From: Cladocopium goreaui | Lineage: Eukaryota > Sar > Dinophyceae > Suessiales > Symbiodiniaceae | Direction of reading: 5' to 3' | DNA length: 64,000 bases | Assembly: GCA_947184155.2 (NCBI GenBank) | Contig: CAMXCT020000491.1 | Span: 311,845-375,844, forward strand | Part shown: one piece after another, positions 1 through 10,770 of the stretch | Position numbering within the stretch: the stretch's first letter is position 1 | Layout: every line of letters begins with the position of its first letter | Program-made: the position numbers and the translations under genes | The notes under the pieces: model-generated | What the model saw: only the letters and a program-made list of their open reading frames with translations | What the model was told of the DNA's origin: nothing | Database searches by the model: none

Positions 1-592
1 ATCATGAATTACCTTTGTTTGTGTTGATTTTCCAGGTTGATTCACTTCCCCTTCAATGTCGGGACATCTTCAATTTCATGGCTTCATTCCCAGGTGTCTA
101 TGGCTCAAAGGGTACCAAAGGAGCCACACAGTAAATCCATGTTGGCGGAACAGTCTTGAACCATTCCCATTCGGGTGGGAGAGTGCGCGAGACATTTTTG
201 GGGGCTGTACATGTTGATTTCAATTGCGCACATGTTTGATGGTTCCATTTGCACGGGGAAAGAAATGGTTCGCTTTGAAGGGATTCTCAGCTCATGGATG
301 ATCCCCGATATATCATGGTATAACAAGTAAAACACAAAACTAATCATCAAGCAACCACAATTTCCGGATAATATCCCCATTTGTGCAAGTTGAAACTCCT
401 ATGCAGGATGGCTAAAATTCGCAAAAAACAAATCGACCAACAACAAACATGGTATCCTATTGTACCTTCTATATCTCATGACCTCCCCAGCATATCCCAA
501 TCAAAAAATGACACTTTTCCTTATGTCCCCACTTTTTTCTGCTAAATCTCCATTTCTGGTGGTTAAAACCATCAACCATGTCAGCCCCTTGC

Positions 593-671
593 CCCCGACC
601 ACTGCCCAGGTACGGGGCTTGCGCTGAACCAGAATGTCAATTGCTTCTGCAATCTTTTGCAACGACAACAT
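593..671 (-). CDS. Exon island, unrecognised protein
   Basis: Open frame of 26 codons starting MLSLQKIAEAIDILVQRK, amphipathic and GC-rich against AT-rich flanks. It begins after an acceptor ending CCGCAG and stops at a GC-type donor (GGGG|GCAAGG), a donor class common in dinoflagellates. An in-frame stop lies just upstream, so the acceptor sets the start. No family recognised. The preceding island at 1168-1263 does not join in phase, so an exon may be missing between them. Confidence 0.5.
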
Positions 672-1167
672 CTGCGGTCAGGGACTGTGTCTTGTTTCTG
701 GAATTATGGTGCCAGTTAGGTGAAATTCTAAAACATAGTTAGTATTGCAGGAACTATCTCGAAAAGGCGTCGCTTTTGCGTGGGGGAATGTAGAAACTGT
801 CCCAAATTCACAATAGTGTGCATCATGAACCTCCAATGAGAGTATTATATGCCCACGCTATCCTATCTTATAATTCTAGATACTGAATAGGTGGAATTAC
901 ACCAGCAGCAATAAGTAATTGTTGAACCAGATTACGAACCACATTACCTGGCTTGTGGGAAACTAGCGGGGATTCATTATTGTGGAAATCCAAGTTAAAC
1001 TGTTGTATTTTCCAATTGGGGATTGTTTAGTAGCCCACCAATTTCTGGAATCAGCGTTTAAGTTTTTTATGTTGGATCTTGACACGAAACTGTTTAATTC
1101 ACGTCCCTTTTCAGATGCCTTAATCATGTTTGAAGTATTTTCCTTTTGGGATCTAATGTTTCAATGC

Positions 1168-1263
1168 CAAGCATGTTCATTTGAAGGATCTTGTACATAG
1201 TTGAACCAAGACACTTCAGAACAGCTTCTGCATCATGCGGAGCCAACATCAAAAGATTGTCCA
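1168..1263 (-). CDS. Exon island, unrecognised protein
   Basis: Acceptor GGCTAG, then two bases and 31 codons including LLMLAPHDAEAVLKCLG, then a GC-type donor (CTTG|GCATTG). The 96-bp length fits the reading frame with one base left over. Composition is protein-like (Leu/Ala-rich helix). The two open frames on the opposite strand are less convincing. Function unknown. Confidence 0.45.
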
Positions 1264-1882
1264 CTAGCCACTAGCTATTTCTAATATCAAAAGATGTCAA
1301 ACACTTATCCATTCAAAAATCAATGTCCTTTATGCCAGTCCATCATTCGGGAAAAAGGGTAGGCTAATGAGATAAGGCCTGGCCTATCCTCCATCATCCC
1401 AACCAGCAATAGAGCAGCCAGGAGAATAGGCAAGCCCCTAATATCACAACACATACAAATTCTTTGAACATAAGTCTTACAGCTTAAACAAGGATGTTAC
1501 ACTACATCAGTGTCGGAATACTTCATTGAACGTGTTGTGGGGTAATGTCTTTGAAGAAATGTCATGAAGAGTGTCTGTGTTTTTTTCCAGTTCTATCAGT
1601 TCACTCATTAAAACATATGTTTCTTTTGGGTTTGGTTCTGTTATTGTTGGTTCGCCGTCATTTCTTGAGGTATTGATCTATGTCGTTTTGAATCTATTCC
1701 TTTTTGCCATCTGTTTAATCTCCATATTGATCCATATTGCGAATACGGTATACGGCAATGGGTTGTAGGATACAAAATCATGTTTCTTATGCCTTTTTTC
1801 TTTTCCGTTTCCTTCCCTCTTCTCATAGCTTTCAGCATCAGTCTTCGCAAAAGCAGTCTTGTTGAGCTCTTTGCCTTTGACA

Positions 1883-1986
1883 TCACAGCGGCTGCGAGAA
1901 ATTGCGAGCTTCTCTGATTTTGTCTGAACGTAGGAGAATCTCCGCCCTGACATACTTGGACACAAGCGCACGCTCATCCATCCTCT
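1883..1986 (-). CDS. Exon island ending in a stop, unrecognised
   Basis: After the acceptor GTCTGCAG, 33 codons run to TGA at 1883-1885 and include RMDERALVSKYVRAEILL, a charged helical stretch. A second open frame overlaps its lower part and continues to about 1800 (motif KGKELNKTAFAKTDAESYEK), with its own acceptor TTTCTCGCAG. Either a terminal exon or two alternative 3' splice sites is possible, and I cannot decide. Confidence 0.42.
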
Positions 1987-2371
1987 CTGCAGACCATGTT
2001 TTCCTTCTCTTGCGGGATATGATGGATACCATATGATAGCATCTTTCAGGGGATGAATATCCATTTATTATTAGCAATGTTGAAGTTCGCAAAGGTACCG
2101 TGGTGTTGATATCTGTTGATCCATTTTCCGATATCTTCTAGTCCTCAATCCATGGCTAAAAAGGACCACCTGGCTCAAACCAATGCCTTGGAATCGTCGA
2201 AGTTTTCCCTGATCCACCTCCCAGCACTTACATCTGGTGAAATTTTGGAATAGTGTGGTCAACTCAATTATACACCATCCCCACTGTTATTCTAATAGAT
2301 GGTTGGGAAGAAACGAAAACAATATCCCCAAATGGTAGGTTCATGGCCTTGGGTTTGCCACATTCCTTCAC
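1987..2371. other. Non-coding stretch with a dispersed repeat
   Basis: AT-rich sequence without a convincing frame. Its middle (about 2087-2205) is a diverged copy of 10041-10205, described separately. Confidence 0.4.
2087..2205 (+). repeat. Diverged dispersed repeat, copy 1
   Basis: Shares an ordered series of blocks with 10041-10205: GGTACCGYGGTGTTGATAT, a block around GTTGA-CCAT, then TCCTCAAT-ATGGCT and CCTTGGAATCG. The copies differ by substitutions and small indels. Same orientation. Nature of the element unknown. Confidence 0.55.
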
Positions 2372-2430
2372 CCAAGACAAGGGCCCATAGCGAGATCATG
2401 ACCAACGATGACGGGTGAAAACACAGGTGT
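2372..2430 (-). CDS. Weak exon island
   Basis: Short open stretch (PVFSPVIVGHDLAMGPCL) between a possible acceptor GAGCAAAG and donor TTGG|GTGAAG. The phase does not match the 2873-2942 exon, so this may be a chance frame or belong to another transcript form. Confidence 0.28.
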
Positions 2431-2872
2431 CTTTGCTCAAACATCAATTTGTCCACTTAGACTTCAAAATGTTGTCCAGGTGAAATCCCATGTTCCCAAG
2501 CGAATTCAAGCTCTGAGGTCACCCCCGAAACAAGTAAGGCCTTTTGTTTCGCGGCCTTAATAACCCCTCATCTACCCCTAATGAGGCTGGCCCATGAAGC
2601 CCCTGTTGTGCGGGGGGAACCGACATCTTTAATATTAAACTTAGGTCCTCTCCCAATATACAAACGGATGAGTTTCTATTGCCATGTTTGATTAGGAAAG
2701 CATGACATCATGATGTTATTGATCCAACCTCCATTGTAATGTGCAAATACTCAGGTTTGGTCAGCTCAATCCCCAAGTTTGTTTGCTAAATTTGCATTAA
2801 GTAAAATCCCCAAACATAAACAAACGACAAATGGTGCATTTCTATGATAGGCCACACCTCCCCTGGCCATAC

Positions 2873-2942
2873 CTCCCACGGCCTGTAAGCACTGGAACTC
2901 CCGCACAGCCCGCACGTATTTTGGACGGTAGCGCTCCAGCAT
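2873..2942 (-). CDS. Exon island, basic helical segment
   Basis: Acceptor TTTTCCCCTCAG followed directly by MLERYRPKYVRAVREFQC and donor GGGAG|GTATGG. Both splice sites match consensus. 23 codons plus one base. Its start phase matches the end of the 3462-3554 exon, so the two probably join. No family recognised. Confidence 0.6.
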
Positions 2943-3461
2943 CTGAGGGGAAAATCGACAGTTTTGGTCATCTGCCGGGTGGTTTTCTTGCGACAATCCA
3001 CGGTTGAAGGGTGTTAAGGCTGGATGAAACTCTACATTTGGAGACGTGCATGGCGGCTCGGGTTTTTCAATTTTATTCTCCCATTGTGTGATTCCTCGCT
3101 CAAAATTCTACAACATCTCTTGGAAGTTAAGCAACACACATGTAAAAAAAACAACCAAAAGAGGTATACTTGGAGCAAAACTTCGGGATTCACACGTGTT
3201 TTATTGTCAAAAACTGAAAAATGACCAACAGAATTTGCAGTTTCACCTGCATAAATGGGTCACCAGCCAAGGTTCAAAAACTACTTTTTGGAACGATCCT
3301 CCAAGAAGGGGGGTCCTGGCCATTCGTCTGAAATAAGATCATTCTTTGGGGTGTGTGCCCTTACCAACTATTATCATCTATTATAATTTACATCATTGAA
3401 ATCTAGGGTGAGGTCGAGACATGAGTCATGATATTCAATGGAATCATTTTGGAAGTTAAAC

Positions 3462-3554
3462 CCGAGTCCCATGATATTCCAGTTCTGTTTCAGGTGTTTG
3501 CCCCTGCCTACTAGCCAAGTAATCAATAACATCAAGTGCATCATTCCGGTACCC
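3462..3554 (-). CDS. Exon island, 31 codons
   Basis: Acceptor CTTACTTCGGCAG, donor TCGG|GTTTAA, exactly 31 codons with phase 0 at both ends. Contains GYRNDALDVIDYLASRQG and an acidic tail. It joins in phase with 4768-4829 upstream and 2873-2942 downstream, giving a 74-residue continuous piece. Function unknown. Confidence 0.6.
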
Positions 3555-3888
3555 CTGCCGAAGTAAGACCGTGGTATCGTGGTAATGTTTGAAAGTCGGT
3601 CTAAAACAAACGTCAAATAAAGGTATAATCCCATCATCCTAACATTAAACACCCCCCTAAATGGTCTCATCTATGTGTAAATCCCCTTCTAAACCATGTC
3701 TTCTGGGTGGTGTTTAATCTTAGGGAGATAGGATCAGTTGAAAACACTCATTTTTTGCGTCAACCTTGTCACTACTGAGTACCCTGTTAGCCACCAGCCA
3801 CCACCAGCCCCAGGGCCCCCCCTCTTTACCCATAGTGTGAATTGGTGGAAGGCAATAACCCACGCATATCCAAACTATATGTGTATGT

Positions 3889-4090
3889 GTATATATATAT
3901 ATATTATATTATATATATATACATACATACATACATACATACATACATACATACATACATACATACATACATACATACATACATACATACATACATACAT
4001 ACATACATACATACATGTATATACATGTATATATGTTGAATGTATGTGCGTACGTACGTAGGTAGGTATGTGTGTGTATGTATGTATGTA
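3889..4090. repeat. TA / ACAT microsatellite
   Basis: A short (TA)n run leads into about 25 copies of the tetramer ACAT, then a GTAT-rich tail. The long Tyr/Ile/His reading frames on both strands here are artefacts of the repeat. Confidence 0.95.
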
Positions 4091-4767
4091 TGTAAGTAAT
4101 GCTGGAATGGATAGAACATATGGAAATGTCAAACAGCTCACTAATTGGGAGCTATGTTCTAACATCCTATATACTATCTACTTCGGGGGATTATACATGG
4201 ATATTCCCCACAACAAACACATGCCAAATACTCATCAACCAACAATGGCTAGATGTTTTATCATAATTCCAAAACATGATATTATTAATGGATTCCCAAC
4301 TATTACGGTTATCATCATTTATGGGGCTTGCTTAGCTTGGTTGCCTTCCCCATCTTTGGCTACAAGTACTGGGAATCTCAATGGTTGGCCATGGAGGTCA
4401 CTATGCTTGGCTTTACTTAAGATTCATCTCAATTGACTTGGGTAACATCAACGTGAGTCCCATTGCAATTCGCGAGTGTTGTTCTTCAATCCTATACTGC
4501 TTCGTTGAGTGGATTCACAATTCACGGGTTTATCCATAGTCGCAAGTTTCAGGGAACATTCCAATGGGCTGAGATCTCATTGTTGGGTTGATATCCAATG
4601 TTTGTTTTGAAAATTTCAGTGCAACTGACCAGCATGTTAAGTCCAGTGCACTTTGCCAGGATTGTCCCCCTACATCCACCATGATTTCTTGGGAGCATTT
4701 AATATTAGGATCCCATAAAATCTCATGTAATTCCTGCAACATATTCCTAAATCCGACAGTCCTGCAC

Positions 4768-4829
4768 CCACAACTGCCAAGCCGATAGCACCGCAAGCCG
4801 AACACGGGTCTCCGGACAGGAATCAAAGC
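4768..4829 (-). CDS. Exon island, Trp/Leu-rich helix
   Basis: Acceptor CCAAGCCAG, two bases, then 20 codons (FDSCPETRVRLAVLSAWQLW) to donor TTGTGG|GTGCAG. Phase 0 at the end matches the next exon at 3462-3554. Most upstream exon I can link to this gene. Confidence 0.52.
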
Positions 4830-5910
4830 CTGGCTTGGGATTCAAATGGGCTGATGGGGGAACAGCATGACCTTAGAAATCTGCATTCAACCAGTAAAAC
4901 ATGCAGGTGTGAAGTGTAAAGCAAGGAGAGCAAATGAACTAGAACAAAAGTACTTAAATACACAAATGCGGGCTCAACCAGCAAACACATTGGATTTGAT
5001 GGGAATACAATTGTACAGGAAACACTGCGAAAGAAACGCGTTAGCAGGAACATATGTGATTAACCAGCAAAACCTGAGAATCAATGCAAAAAAAAACATA
5101 GATGAGGGGTTGCACGATCGGTTGCACCAGCAAACATGAGAGGTCCATAACCAGCCAAACAAAATTCATATGATCATGACATGATGGCAGACATTCTATT
5201 GCTATGTTGGTCTACCAACTAGCATTGTTTCGAAAACCTGAGACTTGCTGATATTTTGTTTTCAGCAAAATAATGTAATATAATATAATATAATGCTATG
5301 TATAATGCTTTTGGCATTTTATTACAACCCTTTTCAAAAACCTGAGACTTGCTGATACTTTGGCATTTTTCAGCACAGGGATGACCGAAATCAACCATTC
5401 AATGTTTTGGTTGCTGTCAACCATTCAATGGATCCCATAGATCTTGAAGCCGAAGAATCAACATTCCGTGGTTCCTTCGCTCCAAACGGAGCTTTGAAAA
5501 TTGATTCTGAATCCATGGCTCCGAACTATAGGAACCACATACAGTAATATGTACCTGTATATGTATACATGCACTTAAAATAAATGCAAAACACCATATA
5601 TGAAATAGATATACAGACCTCTATTTATGCTGATTAAAAAGACTGTACTTCTGCAATTTGTTCTCTTGAATCAAGAACTGTTGTCCAGTACTCCAGTGGT
5701 TTCACTGAAACAGTTGGGTAAGACTGGTTGGCCGGTATACAAGGATTCCATGCAGTATATATATATATTAATGGGTGTATACTCATCAATACATGCAATA
5801 TAATATAATATAATATCATATCATATCATATAATATAAAACAAAATATAATATAATAAATTACTTTACTTCGTGTGATCCCCACCATGACATTTATACAT
5901 TTTCTTACTG
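4830..5910. other. Mostly non-coding
   Basis: AT-rich sequence with short TATAA/TATCA runs (5270-5295, 5795-5850). Around 5430-5550 both strands are open (minus: FGAMDSESIFKAPFGAKEP; plus: DLEAEESTFRGSFAPNGAL), possibly an exon of undecided strand. The 3' end carries the cap of the composite satellite, which contains ATGACATTTAT. Confidence 0.4.
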
Positions 5911-6389
5911 GCAAATCTTCTGGCATTCTATCTGACATATCTTCTGACATTCTATTTGGCATTCTATCTGGCATATCTTCTGGCATATGATCTGGCATAT
6001 CTTCTGGCATATCTTCTGGCCATTCTATCTGGCATATCTTCTGGCACTCTATCTGACATATCTTCTGGCATCTGGCTATCTGGTGACATATCTTCTGGCA
6101 TTCTATCTGACATATCTTCTCTATTCTGACATATCTTCTGGCATATCTTCTGGCATATCTTCTGGCATATCTATCTGGCATATCTATCTGGCATATCTTC
6201 TGGCATATTTTCTGGCATTCTATCTGGCAAATCTTCTGGCATTCTATCTGGCATTCTATCTGGCATATCTTCTGGCATATTATCTGGCTATTCTATCTGG
6301 CATATCTTCTGGCATATCTTCTGACATTCTTTCTGACATTCTTTCTAACTTTCTTCTGCACATTCTTTGTCCCATATCTTCCTACATGA
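5911..6389. repeat. 12-bp minisatellite array
   Basis: Units alternate between ATATCTTCTGGC and ATTCTATCTGGC with single-base variants, about 35 copies. The unit length is a multiple of 3 and stop-free in several frames, which creates false hydrophobic ORFs. Confidence 0.9.
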
Positions 6390-6613
6390 GGTCCGGCAGG
6401 GAACACTTGGCGTGGATACTCGCGGTTGAGGTCCGGCAGGGAACACTGGGCGTGGATGGTCGTGGTTGAGGTCCGGCAGGGAACACTGGGCGAGGATGGT
6501 CGTGGTTGAGGTCCGGCAGGGAACATTGGGCGTGGATGGTCGTGGTTGAGGTCCGGCAGGGAACACTGGGCGTGGATGGTCGTGGTTGAGGTCCGGCAGA
6601 GAACACTGTGGAT
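6390..6613. repeat. 40-bp GC-rich minisatellite
   Basis: Five and a half tandem 40-bp units beginning GGTCCGGCAGGGAACACT and ending GTGGTTGA, almost identical except for the first and last. Confidence 0.9.
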
Positions 6614-6740
6614 CGCGGGTCGCAGTTGAGCAAGGACGACGAGGACGACGAGGACGACGAGGACGACGAGGACGACGAGGAGGACGAGGAGGAGGAGGAG
6701 AGGAGGAGGAGGAGAAGGAGGAGGAGGAGGAGGAGGCAAC
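6614..6740. repeat. GAC/GAG triplet tract
   Basis: Runs of GAGGAC followed by GAGGAG repeats. Purine-rich strand asymmetry gives spurious Arg/Gly or Ser/Pro ORFs. Confidence 0.9.
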
Positions 6741-6780
6741 TGACATAAAATCTAACAACCCTCACCTGGCAGGTGGGGAA

Positions 6781-7290
6781 ATAAAATATAATATCATATA
6801 ATAAAGTATAATAAAATATAATATAATATAATATAATATAATAAAATATAATATAACATAATATAATATAATAAAATAAAATAAAAAATAATAATAAAAT
6901 AAATGGGAATATAATATAATAAAACATAATATAATATGATGCGATATGACATGATATGATAACGTATGATATGATAATATACTATAATGTATGTAATGCA
7001 AAATAATGTAATACATTAAAATACAATATAATCTGATATGATATAATATACTATGTTATACTATATACTATATTATGGTATGGACATATTCTATCAAATA
7101 TAATACATTACAATAAAATTTGATATAATATAACACAAAATAATGCAGTATATAATTATATTGCAATATAATGTAATATAACAAATTATTATACAATATC
7201 GTATAATTTCATATCATATAATATCATATAATGTTATATAATATCATGCCATGTAATAAATACAGATTATGTACTCATCAATGCCAATCA
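6781..7290. repeat. AT-rich degenerate ATAAT array
   Basis: About 500 bp of degenerate ATAATATAAT units with occasional C/G, drifting at the 3' end. No coding potential. Confidence 0.85.
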
Positions 7291-7527
7291 AACGTGAAAC
7301 AGGGTTGTGATAATCCCCAATATTTTGGGTAGTATAAACCCACTAGGATGAATCACCCAACAGGACTCAACACTGCTCAATTGGGGAAAACAAGTTTGTA
7401 TTTTATGACTCAGTTAGCAAGTTAAAAACAAAAAACGTAAGTAGAGTAAACCGCGTTAAAAAAAAAAACAAAAAAAACACACACCTCAATTAACCACGGT
7501 TCCCCCACAAACACTTGTACACAGTAC

Positions 7528-7636
7528 CTCATTCAACTTGTGGTAAAACGACCGTATCCTCTGACTTACATTCATCGCCTGCCCATCTCCTAGGCTGAAA
7601 CTCATGGATGTGTTCCACCCTGCCTCGATCGTCTTC
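7528..7636 (-). CDS. Exon island after a long pyrimidine tract
   Basis: Acceptor preceded by a poly-T tract (TTTTTTTTGTCCGTCTGAG), 36 codons including KTIEAGWNTSMSFSLGDG and RIRSFYHKLNE, donor GAG|GTACTG. An internal GTAAGT could be an alternative donor that would remove the last third. Function unknown. Confidence 0.58.
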
Positions 7637-8929
7637 CTCAGACGGACAAAAAAAAAACGGGCAAAAAAATTGACCCGAATACACATAGCATTTGGAAGAA
7701 CATGTGTTTAAGCAACAAAATATGATCATTTTGTGATCTTGCAATATGATTGTTTTTGATCTATTTACAAAGTTCAAGCTGGCAAAAAAACAAAACTAAG
7801 ATGATCCCCAAAAGCATAATGGCACCAATTCAAACATGTGTGAGGAATCGGTTACGTGTCGGGCTACCCGCCAAACCACTAACAGTCAGCACCAGGATCA
7901 GAAATCATTCCTAGTTTTGGTTCCTCATTTGACCTCCACTATGGGCTGTTTGTGGCTGGGGGGATACCCCAAAGACATTAGTTATATATATATACACACA
8001 CATTCAAAACATATAATTATATAATAATATATATATACCAACTTAGTTTGTTTTTTGGGGCCACCTTGTACATGTGGGAAAATACTGTCTTCAATTCGAC
8101 GTGGTTTCTCTCAGCATTTCCGCAAGGGTTCGGTCTTATTCCCGAAACCCTGAGAACCAGCAACCATGCAAAAAACATGTGTCATAATGTTGCTGGTATA
8201 CGTTGCAGGTTTAGGTTTGATCTAAATGTGTCTGAATCTATTTCATCCCAAAATGGCTGTTTTTGTTGTAAAAGTGGCCATGGTCATGTACAATCCTCAC
8301 AACCTCAAGCATCGGGAAGGACTCTTACCCTCCGGGAATCAAACATTGCAATGCAAATTTCCCCATTTATAGATAAGCATTGGGAACATTGCAATGGACA
8401 ATCCACTATTTAAATCTAGATGGTTTTCATTGGTTTCCTCATTAGAAACACAATTTGTTCGGGGAGTTTCCAGCTAGCCGTGTTTGATGACCGGAGGGTA
8501 GATCAACTCAATCTATTGGCTCTTGGGCTTTGAGCCTTGGAAAGAATCCCTGATATGCATATGGGTTTAGAACTCAAGTTTGGTGACCATCTGAAACATG
8601 AACAGAAAACATTTTGTTTAGAGATGTTATATGCTAGGCAGGGGGTGTTAATGGGTCGATCCACATCTTTGCTGCGAAATTGGCTCCAACCTCGGATACA
8701 AGTAGACTTTCTGGAACCATGTCATTTGTTGTATGAACAAACACAAAAAAAAGGGTTCAGTGACTCCCTGAAACTAGTACAAAAGAGTTTTGGAACCGGG
8801 GTATCTTAGATAACTGCCGTCCCAGGTATACCATCTCCTCAACTATCACAGACCCTGAGAATCAGCATGTTTTTCCCCAAACAGTGTGTCCATTACGGCA
8901 ACAGTTAAGGCCCGGTGTTCGATCGAGGT
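7637..8929. other. Non-coding, with a MITE-like end
   Basis: No persuasive exon. At 8466-8505 it carries a single arm (TTTCCAGCTAGCCGTGTTTG) of the foldback family described at 57241-57354. At 8325-8345 a shorter GGAATCAAAC/CCGGAGGG relic of the same family is present. Confidence 0.4.
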
Positions 8930-9200
8930 GGTATCCGAAGCGTCCGGAATTATCCCTGTAAATTTCCACACAAAATGGCTCTTGTGAAATGTCCATGGCC
9001 ATTTCGACTGCGCAGGCAGTAACAAAACGATGTCCCTGGGAGGGGCGTTTGGCATTTTCCCTCTAAATTTCCACATAGAATCGCTCTAGTGACATGTCCA
9101 TGTGCATTTTGACTGCGCAGGCTTGCCCAAAATGCTCGCCGCGGGAGTAGCGTCCAGCATTTTCCCCTCTATACTGGCTTTTGTGACATGTCCTCGTGTC
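8930..9200 (+). repeat. Dispersed ~100-bp repeat, tandem copies
   Basis: Three imperfect units about 94-105 bp apart, each with the core RTGTCCATGNNCATTT.GACTGCGCAGGC and an upstream TAAATTTCCACA block. The same core recurs at 49310-49465 with 116-bp spacing. Confidence 0.7.
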
Positions 9201-9221
9201 TGCCAACTGCCAAGCGACCTC

Positions 9222-9436
9222 TTTTAGGGAGCTTGCACAGAGATCTCTCCAAGACACCTCTCATGGAGATCTTGTTCGCAGATCTTTCCAAGAGACCTCT
9301 TCAAGAGATCTGTGCAGAGAGAGCTCTTATAGAGATCTTGTACAGAGATCTTGCCAGGAGACCTCTTTTACAGGTTTTACAGAGATCTGGTGAAGAGCGC
9401 AGAGATCTTGCTCAAAGATCTTGTCTAGTGAGTTTG
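9222..9436 (+). repeat. AGAGATCTTG degenerate tandem repeat
   Basis: About nine degenerate units built on AGAGATCTTG and AAGAGACCTCT. Open in more than one plus frame (RDLSKTPLMEIL; ADLSKRPLQEIC). I recall similar DL-rich repeats in predicted dinoflagellate proteins but cannot verify this; it could be a repeat exon or simply satellite DNA. Confidence 0.65.
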
Positions 9437-9676
9437 ACCACGATGCGCCGCTTCAGGACTGAAAAAATGCGGCTGCGTAGCTCTGTTCCGTGGCCTCACC
9501 TAAAAAACCCACTTGATTCATGTCTACTCTTCTGTTTCTCCTCCCTTTACTTTACCCTTCATTTCCTAAAGCACACTGTTTGGGGTCTCTTTCCGGGAGA
9601 ATTGTTTAATTTTCTGGTTATGGAAAGTAGTGTTACAGCTGTAACTCATGGCAGGGTCCATGGTAAGTACTGACAC

Positions 9677-9736
9677 CTGGCGCCATCGCTGTTCACCAGG
9701 GCACGCTGGGGTCTTGATCGTGTAGACTGTGGAGTC
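9677..9736 (-). CDS. Exon island, 20 codons
   Basis: Acceptor CGTATCCCCAG, exactly 20 codons (DSTVYTIKTPACPGEQRWRQ), donor CCAG|GTGTCA; phase 0-0. The plus strand also has a GTAAGT at 9663, but its frame is poorer. No family. Confidence 0.55.
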
Positions 9737-10440
9737 CTGGGGATACGGAGTGGTCAAAACTGAGGACACCCAAATCATGGCCAAGCGTGTGTAACCTTAG
9801 TCACAGACACTATGTTCTGCCAACATGGAGGATGCATGAGGATGCAGTGTCGCAACACGATTGGAGAGATCCCAGAAAAGACTGTATATCTGCAGCGATT
9901 CAAAGGTGTTGTTTGGGGTGGGGTACCAATCTCGGAGAAAAGAACATCGATGACAGACCTAGAAACTTGCTTTCCTATATCCCATCGAAACTCAGGATAT
10001 CACGTCTTGGGGGATGCACCTCCATTTACGAGCAAATCTGATGTTCGCTATCCACAAGGTACCGCGGTGTTGATATGTGTTGACCCATGGTTATCCATAG
10101 TCCCTATCCTCTAATCCTCAATGAATGGCTCAAAAATGTCCTCTCAGCCAAACCAAACCAATCCCTTGGAATCGAGGATGATGATCGAAGTTTTGTCCAC
10201 ACTGAAATACTGCACCAAAAAAATTGTGGGGTCAACCCCCATACAACCAATCACCTATCCTGAGATAACCCCCATTATTTCCCATGAACAATTCCAACGG
10301 GTGCTCGCTTCAAGTGGCAAAATCACCATTTTGTTCTCGTGAAAGCATTTATGTTTGGAACAACATTTTTTCCACTAGGAATTCGACATTTGTCCCAGGT
10401 GATCTCATCCCAGGTTAAATCACACACTTGCTGCTTATTT
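9737..10440. other. Ambiguous islands and a repeat copy
   Basis: Around 9820-9900 a minus frame (IQSFLGSLQSCCDTASSC) after a GCTGCAG acceptor competes with a plus frame. Neither is decisive. 10041-10205 is repeat sequence. The rest shows nothing. Confidence 0.35.
10041..10205 (+). repeat. Diverged dispersed repeat, copy 2
   Basis: Partner of 2087-2205. This copy carries an extra GATGATGATCG stretch before GAAGTTTT. Confidence 0.55.
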
Positions 10441-10553
10441 CAGCTGCTTGTTGGCGAACAAAAACCTGGCCCCAAAACCGCTGCAAAACCAAGTGGCCAC
10501 GAGGCAAATCAGAGCCTGGCGGACGGGACCGTGCCGGAAGCAAAACATGGCTG
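10441..10553 (+). CDS. Exon island (plus), frame uncertain
   Basis: Strong acceptor CTTATTTCAG, then a GC-rich tract open in two frames: LLVGEQKPGPKTAAKPSG to a stop at 10553, or LLANKNLAPKPLQNQVATRQ, which stays open further. A CCGGAA|GCAAAA GC-type donor is possible. Both readings are basic/Pro-rich; function unknown. Confidence 0.45.
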
Positions 10554-10687
10554 ACCTCACCCCACAACAAAAGGTTTACTCAGCAAGACATACGAATTTC
10601 AGCAGCAAGAAGAGCCAAGAAGCAAACATATGCAATGATGAACATGAGTTGAGGGTTTAACTGACCAACATTGATACGCATATCAAC

Positions 10688-10770
10688 CACGCAAACATGA
10701 TAGACATGAGATGTGCCTTTGGCGTCGAACTTGCACATTTCTTTGGGCGAACCATGGTGAACCATTCCAG
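10688..10770 (-). CDS. Exon island (minus), frame uncertain
   Basis: Acceptor GGGCTATTTAG and donor GCGTG|GTTGAT bound 83 bp that is open in all three minus frames (for example MVHHGSPKEMCKFDAKG). Splice sites are good, but the frame cannot be chosen without a neighbour. A further ambiguous island, open on both strands, follows at 10820-10951. Confidence 0.4.

Larger units (their letters stand above)
5863..6780 (-). repeat. Composite satellite, copy 1
   Basis: Modules in order on the minus strand: a palindromic CACCTGGCAGGTG box with a leader ending in AACTGAC.., a GTC/CTC triplet tract, a 40-bp GC-rich array, a 12-bp array, and a cap containing ATAAATGTCATGGTGGGGAT. The same modules recur in the same order at 43573-44175, and a variant at 44176-45318, on the opposite strand. 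Conserved order across loci suggests copying of the whole block, not independent array growth. No ORF of known function. Confidence 0.75.

Noticed and set aside
91..125. Spliced-leader relic (ATGGCTCAAAG)
   Set aside because: Only part of the dinoflagellate leader resembles it; similar GGCTCAA strings occur elsewhere by chance.
3738..4165. Long Tyr/His/Ile ORFs on both strands
   Set aside because: Pure product of the ACAT/TA microsatellite.
5911..6389. CRISPR-like regular repeat
   Set aside because: Direct tandem units without spacers, in a eukaryotic context.
5816..6927. Several 120-180 codon ORFs (PEDMPDRM, LLLLLLSSSS types)
   Set aside because: They follow the 12-bp, 40-bp and triplet arrays; open only because unit lengths are multiples of 3 or lack stops.
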